From the NCBI GenBank assembly GCA_947365485.1, contig CANAXK010000042.1:1-10385 (forward strand): a stretch of 10,385 nt of DNA, given 5' to 3'. This document shows positions 1 to 6,189 of this stretch, one piece after another; the first letter of the stretch is position 1, and the number at the start of each line of letters is the position of its first letter. Source of the DNA: an uncultured bacterium (GTDB lineage: Bacteria > Cyanobacteriota > Vampirovibrionia > Gastranaerophilales > Gastranaerophilaceae). Both the position numbers and the translations under genes were made by a program. Under the pieces are notes generated by a model, which was given only the letters and a program-made list of their open reading frames with translations, was not told where the DNA came from and did not search any database.

Positions 1-2
1 AT

Positions 3-2201
3 AGACAAAAATACTTCGAATCAGAATTAGAAAAAGTTAAAGAACGCGAAGGCGTTAAGCAGGATACAGAAATTTCTGCAGAAGGCTTAAAATCTCTTAT
101 TCCTGTTTACAAAAACTTAATCAAAGAAGTTACAGGAAAAGAATTCCCTCAAGACCCTTATGTTCAGCTTCAAGAAGCTATTGAAGCGGTATTCCGTTCT
201 TGGAATATTCCTCGTGCGGTTGCTTACAGAAACATGAACAAAATTGACCACAATTTCGGTACTGCGGTTAACGTTCAGTCAATGGTATTCGGAAACATGG
301 GTGACGACTGCGCTACAGGTGTTTCATTCACCCGTAACCCTGCTACAGGCGAAAACAAATTCTATGGTGAATACTTAACAAACGCTCAAGGTGAAGACGT
401 TGTTGCAGGCATCAGAACACCAAAACCTATTGCAGAATTGGAAACAGAAATGCCTGACTTGTACAAGCAATACGTTGATATTGCAAAAAAACTTGAACTT
501 GGCTACAAAGACGTTCAGGATATGGAATTCACAATCGAAAGAGGTAAATTATACATTCTTCAAACACGTAACGGTAAGAGAACTGCAGCAGCTGCTGTTA
601 GAATCGCTGTTGAAATGTGTGAAGAAGGTATCATCACAAAAGAACGCGCTATTCAGCTTGTTGACCCTTATAGCGTAAACCAGATTCTTCTACCTTGCTT
701 TGACTCTAAAGCTATGGAAGAAGCTAAAAAGATTGCCCACGGTGTAAACGCTTCTCCTGGTGCAGCAGTTGGTAAAATCGTATTCGATACTGAAGAAGCT
801 GCTCAAAGAGGTGAAGCAGGCGAAAAAGTTATCCTTGTTCGTGTAGAAACTTGTCCGGATGACATCCATGGTATGGCTGTTTCACAGGGTGTTCTTACAC
901 TTCGTGGCGGTGCTACATCTCACGCAGCAGTTGTTGCAAAAGGTATGGGCAAACCTTGCGTTTCAGGTTGTGAAGATATGAAAATCGACCTTGCAAACGA
1001 AACATTAACAGGTGCAGACGGTACAGTTTACAAAAAAGATGACATCATCTCTCTTGATGGCGGCAAAGGTATTGTTATGGCAGGTGCCGTTAAGCTTGTT
1101 GAGGCAAAAATCGACGAAAACTGGAACAAGTTCTTCTCATGGGTTGACAGCATCAAGCAGTTAAAAGTTGAAGCTAACGCTGATACTCCAAAAGATATTG
1201 AAAACGCTTTGAAATTCGGCGCTGAAGGTGTTGGTCTATGTAGAACAGAACACATGTTCATGGATCCTGACAGACTTCCTTGGGTTCAAAAAATGATTAT
1301 TGCAGGAACTCCGGAAGCTCGTAGAGAAGCTTTAGACAAGCTTCTTCCTATGCAGTATTCAGATTTCTACGCAATGTTCAAGGCAATTGGTGACAAGCCT
1401 ATGACAGTTAGACTTCTTGACCCGCCTCTTCACGAGTTCTTACCTTCAAAAGAAGAGTTAATCAAGGAAGTTGCAACTCTTAAAGCTTTGAATCAAGATG
1501 CGAAAGAAAAAGAAGAAATGCTTCACATCGTAGAAAGTCTTTCTGAATCTAACCCAATGATGGGCTTGAGGGGATGCCGTTTAGGCTTGACTTATCCGGA
1601 AATCAATGAAATGCAGGTAAGAGCAATCTTTGAAGCTGCATGTGACGTTAAAAAAGAAGGTATTGACGTTAAGCCTTGGGTAATGATTCCGCTTATCGGA
1701 CACGTTAACGAGCTTAAGGTTGCAAAAGAAATCCTTGAAAAAGTTGCAGAAATTGTTATGCTTGAAAAAGGCGTTAAGGTTGAGTACAAGTTTGGTACAA
1801 TGATTGAAATTCCTCGTGCAGCTTTAACAGCTGATGAAGTTGCTGAATACGCAGAATTCTTCTCATTCGGTACAAACGACTTAACCCAGATGACATTCGG
1901 CTTCTCTCGTGACGATGCAGAAGGCAAATTCCTCAACAGATATGTTGAGAACAAAATCCTTCCTGCTAACCCGTTTGAAACACTCGACCAGAAAGGTGTT
2001 GGTAAGCTTGTTGAAATGTCAATGACATTAGGTAAAGCAGTAAATCCAAAACTTGTTGGCGGTGTTTGCGGCGAGCACGGCGGAGACCCTGATTCAGTTA
2101 AGTTCTGCCACAGAATCGGTTTGAACTACACTTCTTGTTCACCATTCAGAATCCCGCAGGCTAAGCTGGCTGCTGCGCAGGCGGTTGTTGAAGGGAAATA
2201 A
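3..2201 (+). CDS. ppdK: Pyruvate, phosphate dikinase, 5'-truncated by window edge
   Basis: Cytoplasmic enzyme interconverting pyruvate + ATP + Pi and PEP + AMP + PPi, usually serving PPi-linked glycolysis in anaerobes. The reading frame is open from base 3 and yields 732 residues. Full PPDKs run about 870-890, so roughly the first 150 residues (the start of the ATP-grasp domain) lie outside the window; the ATG at 234 is internal. Visible in order: the end of the nucleotide-binding domain (TAVNVQSMVFGN, ILQTRNGKRTA); the phosphohistidine swivel domain with GGATSHAAVVAKGMGK, catalytic His at bases 921-923 and the regulatory-type Thr two residues earlier; and the TIM-barrel PEP/pyruvate domain with GLCRTEHMFMDPDRLPW, VRLLDPPLHEFLP, SFGTNDLTQMTFGFSRDD and the GVCGEHGGDP Cys (2067-2069). 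The residue before TSH is Ala where Met is usual (GGMTSH); otherwise all core motifs are intact. No PPDK regulatory protein gene is seen nearby. Identification is secure. Confidence 0.97.
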   Translation, partial: RQKYFESELEKVKEREGVKQDTEISAEGLKSLIPVYKNLIKEVTGKEFPQDPYVQLQEAIEAVFRSWNIPRAVAYRNMNKIDHNFGTAVNVQSMVFGNMGDDCATGVSFTRNPATGENKFYGEYLTNAQGEDVVAGIRTPKPIAELETEMPDLYKQYVDIAKKLELGYKDVQDMEFTIERGKLYILQTRNGKRTAAAAVRIAVEMCEEGIITKERAIQLVDPYSVNQILLPCFDSKAMEEAKKIAHGVNASPGAAVGKIVFDTEEAAQRGEAGEKVILVRVETCPDDIHGMAVSQGVLTLRGGATSHAAVVAKGMGKPCVSGCEDMKIDLANETLTGADGTVYKKDDIISLDGGKGIVMAGAVKLVEAKIDENWNKFFSWVDSIKQLKVEANADTPKDIENALKFGAEGVGLCRTEHMFMDPDRLPWVQKMIIAGTPEARREALDKLLPMQYSDFYAMFKAIGDKPMTVRLLDPPLHEFLPSKEELIKEVATLKALNQDAKEKEEMLHIVESLSESNPMMGLRGCRLGLTYPEINEMQVRAIFEAACDVKKEGIDVKPWVMIPLIGHVNELKVAKEILEKVAEIVMLEKGVKVEYKFGTMIEIPRAALTADEVAEYAEFFSFGTNDLTQMTFGFSRDDAEGKFLNRYVENKILPANPFETLDQKGVGKLVEMSMTLGKAVNPKLVGGVCGEHGGDPDSVKFCHRIGLNYTSCSPFRIPQAKLAAAQAVVEGK

Positions 2202-2217
2202 TAAATAGTAAAATAAA

Positions 2218-2246
2218 AAAAGGGTGTATCAATGATACACCCTTTT
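2218..2246. terminator. Bidirectional rho-independent terminator between ppdK and the recombinase gene
   Basis: A perfect 13-bp inverted repeat (AAAAGGGTGTATC at 2218-2230, its complement at 2234-2246) surrounds a 3-base AAT loop. The G+C-rich core is flanked by an A-run on the left and a T-run on the right, so both strands give a hairpin followed by U residues. It starts 16 bases after the ppdK stop and lies 3 bases past the stop of the converging minus-strand gene, so it can end both transcripts. Confidence 0.9.
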
Positions 2247-2249
2247 ATC

Positions 2250-2792
2250 TCAAAGGCTAAACATCCTTAAATTATCATCAATAATCTCCTGCGTTACACC
2301 AATATACCTCAGTGTAATATCCTGTGATGAATGATTCAGGATTTTTTGCAAAAGAGCGATATCCTTTGTCTGCTTGTAAAAATGATAGCCGAATGTCTTC
2401 CTCAAAGAATGCGTTCCGGTATGGTCTATTCCCAATGCGTCACACGCCTCTCTAATTATTCTGTATGCCTGGATTCTTGATATCGGGCGGTTTGATTTGC
2501 GGCTCTTGAATAAATACCGGCAAAGCGGTTTGCGCTCAACATATTCGCTGATAAATACCCTGATTTCTCTTGGAATTGGAAACTTCTTGGTCTTTCGGGT
2601 TTTCTTTTCTCTAATCTGAACGGTCTCCTTGTTCTTCACATCCCGAACCCGCAGGCGCAGCAGGTCAGAAACACGCAGCCCTGTATTAATCCCCATCAAA
2701 AAGAGAAGCAGGTTACGCGAGCCGCTCTCACGAAGGATACGTTTCACACCATTAATATACTCTTTGTTTCTAATTGGATCTACTACATTCAT
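2250..2792 (-). CDS. Small tyrosine recombinase/integrase, catalytic domain only
   Basis: Site-specific DNA recombinase of the phage integrase (XerC/D-like) family. The catalytic set can be read: Arg40 in NTGLRVSDLLRLR, a beta-hairpin Lys around 64-70, His128-x-x-Arg131 in HSLRKTFGYHF, His154 in LNHSS, and nucleophile Tyr163 in LRYIGV. At 180 residues it is far shorter than usual integrases (300-400) because the N-terminal core-binding/SAM-like domain is missing; the catalytic domain starts almost at once. Compact integrases of this kind occur in Firmicutes and other bacteria, often alone. The ATG at 2792 is preceded by AAGGA with 7-base spacing. It lies 117 bases downstream of the FlhA-like gene on the same strand, with no strong terminator between, so it may be co-transcribed. 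No tRNA, attachment site, excisionase or phage gene is visible. Target and role are unknown. Confidence 0.9.
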   Translation of the reverse strand: MNVVDPIRNKEYINGVKRILRESGSRNLLLFLMGINTGLRVSDLLRLRVRDVKNKETVQIREKKTRKTKKFPIPREIRVFISEYVERKPLCRYLFKSRKSNRPISRIQAYRIIREACDALGIDHTGTHSLRKTFGYHFYKQTKDIALLQKILNHSSQDITLRYIGVTQEIIDDNLRMFSL

Positions 2793-2909
2793 TTTTTGTT
2801 CCTTTCATTTTTACATAGTACATAAGTATAACTTCCTGACTCCAGCACCCAGTCATTCGGCTTAATACTTTCTACCTATATAAAAAGCATGAACAAAAAA
2901 AATTTTTTT

Positions 2910-4373
2910 CTATATTTTCCCATCGAATTTTATATTGCACTCACTAACGAGTTCTTCATTCGCAAGCACAGTCAGATTCTGGACAAATTCCGAGAGGATT
3001 ACAAACACCATGTGGCGCAAATCCAAAGGAACAACAAGAATCGGGGTCTCGATTTTTTTAGACACAACAAATTTTTCAATCTTATCAACTATAGCCTCAA
3101 CATCTGTCGCGTCGATTCTTATAATAGCGTCATCCTCATCCTTAAAGAATGAATAAACTTTTTCCAGAGTATCCTCAGAAAGCTCAATTACACTAAGCTC
3201 GCCGTCTTTTGACAAGTCTTTGACAATATGTTTTGAAAGCGCAAGCCTTACCTTGTCCAACAAATCTTCTTTTGTAGGCTCGTTTGCGTAGTCATTGATT
3301 TTTTCGAATATATAAATAATGTTCTTTACTGAAACTCTTTCTCTGATTAAGCAAGTCAGAAGATACTTTAAGTCAGACGCTGTAATAAAATCAGGTATTA
3401 TGTTATCAACAAGGAAAGAGTTGCTTTCCAGAACGATTTCCACGTACTTGTTGATGTCGTTGTAGTCCATAATATCAGAGACTTCTTTTATTGAAACATA
3501 CTCAATTGCTTTTCCGATATACTCAACAGCGCTCATACCCTGAATCCAGAAGTCTTTGACCTTGTCTTTCTGAATCCAGATGAGCTCTTTTCCGGTAATC
3601 TCGTCAGCGAGTTCGATATCGTCTCCGTCTGCCTTGTACCCTTTTAGCTCTTCCTTGTAAAACGCCATATAGCCCGGGAAGACAACGGTGCGCAAAACTT
3701 CGATATCATGAATCTTGATATTGAACTCGTTCTGCATAAGCTCATCGCTGTTATGAAAATGGATGTGCGGAATCACGTAACCGAGAGTATCAGTAAGTTT
3801 TTGTCTGATTTTCACTGTCTCTGCAAGCAGGTTGTCGTTCTGCTCAAGAGAAATAACTTCAAGAATCTCTTCTGAAAGATTCACGACAAACTTTTCTTCT
3901 TTAATTGTGGAATACATCGCCTCCGGAGAAATCTCGTTTACAAGCGCCTGCTTAAGTACGTCAAGCTGCTTCAACTCATCTGACATCTGGTTGTTTAACT
4001 GATTTTTTCTATCCGGAGAAAGGTTTTCACTCTCAAGCTGGGATTTAATCTTCTTGATTCTGTCTTTCTGGTTGGAAATCTTTAGTTGAATCTCCTTGCA
4101 GGAAGCATAAGGGCTTGAAGGCGCAGCGAGCATCTTTTCCATGCGGTACTTAAAGCTTGTAATATTAACGATATCGTCCAAATCAGTAGCGTCTTCTTCC
4201 TGCTTTTCACGCATAAAAATACAATTGAAATCATAAGACGAGCTTGTTTCAACTTCGTGCATAGTGTACAAATCCCATCCGGCTTCTGACATCTCGTTAA
4301 GCAGATTTTCGAGCGCCTGCTTATTGTCTGTCGGAACTGATTTTATAACATATTGCATCTTTTTATTAAACAT
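2910..4373 (-). CDS. Soluble FlhA-C (FHIPEP cytoplasmic domain)-like protein with N-terminal DUF4177-like module
   Basis: 487-residue protein with no membrane segment or signal peptide, so predicted cytoplasmic. Residues ~6-55 (MQYVIKS... EAGWDLYTMHEV...FMREK) resemble the small DUF4177 fold. Residues ~90-145 are charged and heptad-like, a likely coiled coil. From ~162 to the end the protein follows the cytoplasmic part of FlhA/FHIPEP nearly colinearly: IRQKLTDTLGYVIPHIHFHN, NEFNIKIHDIEVLRTVVFPG, ELIWIQKD, NIIPDFITASDLKYLLTCLI then RERVSVKNIIYIFEKINDYA, VRLALSKHIV, and a final VVPLDLRHMVFVILSEFV stretch. True FlhA has about 300 further residues of N-terminal membrane domain forming the export gate; none is encoded here. 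The start was set at 4373 because GAGGA lies 5 bases upstream and the ATG overlaps the phosphorylase stop by 8 bases. An in-frame ATG at 4436 would add 21 poorly supported residues, and ATG 4358 lacks a clear ribosome site. Function unknown; FlhA-C docks chaperone-substrate complexes, so an adaptor role is possible. The FlhA-C likeness is judged by eye. Confidence 0.8.
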   Translation of the reverse strand: MFNKKMQYVIKSVPTDNKQALENLLNEMSEAGWDLYTMHEVETSSSYDFNCIFMREKQEEDATDLDDIVNITSFKYRMEKMLAAPSSPYASCKEIQLKISNQKDRIKKIKSQLESENLSPDRKNQLNNQMSDELKQLDVLKQALVNEISPEAMYSTIKEEKFVVNLSEEILEVISLEQNDNLLAETVKIRQKLTDTLGYVIPHIHFHNSDELMQNEFNIKIHDIEVLRTVVFPGYMAFYKEELKGYKADGDDIELADEITGKELIWIQKDKVKDFWIQGMSAVEYIGKAIEYVSIKEVSDIMDYNDINKYVEIVLESNSFLVDNIIPDFITASDLKYLLTCLIRERVSVKNIIYIFEKINDYANEPTKEDLLDKVRLALSKHIVKDLSKDGELSVIELSEDTLEKVYSFFKDEDDAIIRIDATDVEAIVDKIEKFVVSKKIETPILVVPLDLRHMVFVILSEFVQNLTVLANEELVSECNIKFDGKI

Positions 4374-5694
4374 CGTCATCCTCGTCATTTCTAATAATTT
4401 CGTATAACAAACTTTTGTGCGCAGGCTTACTTTCACTTATGATAAAAGCCTCGTCGCAAAATCTCTGCGCAGCCTTTGTGCTTTCCTCGCAGTTTGAGTA
4501 AATTGTATACAAAGTCTCGCCCTTTTTAACGTACTCTCCGCTTTTCTTGTTGAGATAAATCCCGACACTGTAATCAATTGTGTTGCTGTATTTATCCCTG
4601 CTGGCGCCGAGCAAAGAAGCTGCGTGTGCAATATTGTACGCGTTTATATTATGCACATAGCCGTTCTTCTTGGCTTCGCACTCAATCTTGAAACACGGAA
4701 GCTCAAACCTGTCGTAATCGTCAATAACATCCGGATTACCGCCCTGCGCCCTGATTAGTTCACGGAATTTTTCAAGCGCTTTTCCGGACTCTACAAGAGC
4801 TCGAAGGTAGTTTACTGCCGAGGTTGTATTTTCATACATGTCAAGGTTTTGAAGAATTATCGCAGCAAAAGAGTAGGTTAATTCTGCCAAATCACCTGTT
4901 TTTATATTCCCCTTCAAAAATTCTATTGCCTCAATTATTTCAAGCGTATTCCCGATAGCGCGCCCGAGTGGCTCTTCCATTGAAGTCACAACAGCTGTAA
5001 TCTTCTTTCCAAGCTGCTTACCGATATTCACTATAAGTCTTGAAAGATTCACAGCGTCTTCTGCTGTTTTCATAAACGCGCCCGAGCCATACTTTACATC
5101 AATAATTATTGTACTTGTGCCTGATGCCAGTTTTTTAGAGATAATAGAAGAGGCTATAAGCGCGTCATTATCAACCGTTGCAGTCTGATTTCTAAGAGAA
5201 TGCAGCTTTTTATCAGCAGGCGCAAGATTCTTGTCCTGCGAAGCAATTACTGCATTAATACTACTTACCTGATTTACAATAGCCTGTGTTGTAAGGTTTG
5301 TATTAAACCCCGGGATTGCTTCGAGTTTGTCAACAGTTCCGGCTGCGTGCCCGAGTCCTCTGTCTGCAAGCTTTGCCACAGGGATTCCGGCTGCAGCAAG
5401 CAGCGGTATAAGGGTTATAGTAACATTATCTCCCACACCGCCTGTTGAGTGTTTATCCACAACAGAGTTTTTCAGCTCGCCAAAGTCAATGGTGTCACCG
5501 GAGGAAGCGAGAGCTTCGGTAAAAAACGCGGTCTCATCCTCGTTCAGGCCTTTGAAGCAAACAGCCATAAGCCATGCCGAGATTTGAGAATCGTTTGCAG
5601 ACTCGCTCATAATTGAATTAACAATGTAGCAAATCTCGTCTCTGGTATGGCGAAGTCCCTGTTTTTTCTTTTCAATCAGGTCTACAAAGTTCAT
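4366..5694 (-). CDS. pdp: Pyrimidine-nucleoside phosphorylase (thymidine phosphorylase family)
   Basis: Cytoplasmic salvage enzyme phosphorolysing uridine/thymidine-type nucleosides to base plus (deoxy)ribose-1-phosphate. At 442 residues it has the usual length. Visible: N-terminal alpha domain VDLIEKKKQG, phosphate site K81-HSTGGVGD, DRGLGHAAGTVDKLEAIPGF (111-130), APADKKLHSLRNQTATV with Arg168, and ASSIISKK with Ser183 and Lys187. These match the E. coli thymidine phosphorylase catalytic residues at a constant offset of three. Lys108, where E. coli enzyme has Met111, favours the broad-specificity pyrimidine type (pdp) over strict deoA; that distinction is from memory of the family. The usual SGRGLGHTGGT appears as ADRGLGHAAGT, with Gly, Thr and Gly replaced next to the phosphate/ribose site. 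The start ATG shares its last-strand base with the skp stop (TAATG), and the 3' end overlaps the next gene by 8 bases, so expression is probably coupled. Confidence 0.93.
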   Translation of the reverse strand: MNFVDLIEKKKQGLRHTRDEICYIVNSIMSESANDSQISAWLMAVCFKGLNEDETAFFTEALASSGDTIDFGELKNSVVDKHSTGGVGDNVTITLIPLLAAAGIPVAKLADRGLGHAAGTVDKLEAIPGFNTNLTTQAIVNQVSSINAVIASQDKNLAPADKKLHSLRNQTATVDNDALIASSIISKKLASGTSTIIIDVKYGSGAFMKTAEDAVNLSRLIVNIGKQLGKKITAVVTSMEEPLGRAIGNTLEIIEAIEFLKGNIKTGDLAELTYSFAAIILQNLDMYENTTSAVNYLRALVESGKALEKFRELIRAQGGNPDVIDDYDRFELPCFKIECEAKKNGYVHNINAYNIAHAASLLGASRDKYSNTIDYSVGIYLNKKSGEYVKKGETLYTIYSNCEESTKAAQRFCDEAFIISESKPAHKSLLYEIIRNDEDDDV

Positions 5695-6143
5695 TATTTT
5701 TTAACGCCCTTTAGTTTTGCAATTACAATATCGGTAATATCAACACCGCCGACAAAAACACCTCTTTGATCCATAATCGCATCGAGTTTTTGTTCAACCA
5801 TTACAGCTTTTGCAGCGTCTTTAATCTTTGTATAAACTTCCTGTTCTCTTTTGTTTTTCAAAGTAACATAAGCTGTTTCTTTTGCCTTAAATTCCTGTGC
5901 AACTTTTTCTTCAAAAGTCTGTTTCTTCAAAGGTGTATCCAAAGATTTGTATTCTTTTTCTTTATCAACAAGAAATTGCTGCATTTCAAGTCCTTTTGCG
6001 TCAACTTCTTTTGTAACCTGTTTTGCGTAATCGTAGTTTGCAATTACTTTTGCATAGTCAATATAACCAACTCCGCCTGCATTAGCAATACCTGTCACAG
6101 CAGCAAGCATAAGTACAACAAGCCCTAATTTAAATTTTTTCAT
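5694..6143 (-). CDS. Skp/OmpH-like periplasmic chaperone
   Basis: Predicted periplasmic chaperone of 149 residues that would hold unfolded outer-membrane proteins for delivery to the BamA machine encoded just upstream. Residues 1-22 (MKKFKLGLVVLMLAAVTGIANA) form a signal peptide with AxA-type cleavage before GGVGYIDYAKV, the usual OmpH mature start (xxGYIDxxKV). Residues ~35-115 are a long charged helical stretch (QQFLVDKEKEYKSLD, KQTFEEKVAQEF) expected to form the coiled-coil arms, and VEQKLDAIMDQRGVFVGG plus DITDIVIAKLKG matches the C-terminal strand/helix (VGGxDITDxV). The start is placed at 6143, where AGGAGG sits 6 bases upstream; an upstream ATG at 6179 would put 12 residues before the signal peptide. 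It follows the Omp85 gene by 46 bases and its TAA overlaps the pdp ATG. Confidence 0.9.
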   Translation of the reverse strand: MKKFKLGLVVLMLAAVTGIANAGGVGYIDYAKVIANYDYAKQVTKEVDAKGLEMQQFLVDKEKEYKSLDTPLKKQTFEEKVAQEFKAKETAYVTLKNKREQEVYTKIKDAAKAVMVEQKLDAIMDQRGVFVGGVDITDIVIAKLKGVKK

Positions 6144-6149
6144 ACAAAA

Positions 6150-6155
6150 CCTCCT
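6150..6155 (-). promoter_or_regulatory. Strong ribosome binding site of the skp-like gene
   Basis: Reads AGGAGG on the minus strand, 6 bases before ATG 6143. It decides this start over the in-frame ATG at 6179. It is the most canonical ribosome site in the cluster, consistent with high demand for the chaperone. Confidence 0.85.
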
Positions 6156-6189
6156 AATATTTATAATATCATTATACAATACTTTTTTA

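Noticed and set aside
234..2201. Treating the ATG at 234 as the start of a short dikinase
   Set aside because: The same frame is open and reads conserved PPDK sequence (GKEFPQDPYVQL...) back to base 3, so the gene is simply cut by the window edge.
2250..2792. Prophage or integrative element boundary
   Set aside because: No phage, conjugation or tRNA genes and no repeats resembling attachment sites are visible on either side; only the recombinase itself is present.
2895..2909. A8T7 run after the FlhA-like gene as a terminator
   Set aside because: It is self-complementary but has no G+C-rich stem, so it would not make a stable terminator hairpin; it is more likely just A+T-rich spacer.
4374..4436. 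N-terminal extension of the FlhA-like protein to the ATG at 4436
   Set aside because: These 21 codons lie wholly inside pdp, lack a good ribosome site and show no domain; the ATG at 4373 has GAGGA at proper spacing.
5766..6128. Plus-strand 120-residue Phe/Cys-rich frame and similar opposite-strand frames
   Set aside because: These mirror the real coding genes on the other strand, have low-complexity composition and lack ribosome sites.
6171..6176. TATAAT on the minus strand between bamA and skp as an internal promoter
   Set aside because: The gap is A+T-rich so such matches are expected by chance, and there is no -35 box at 16-18 bases.
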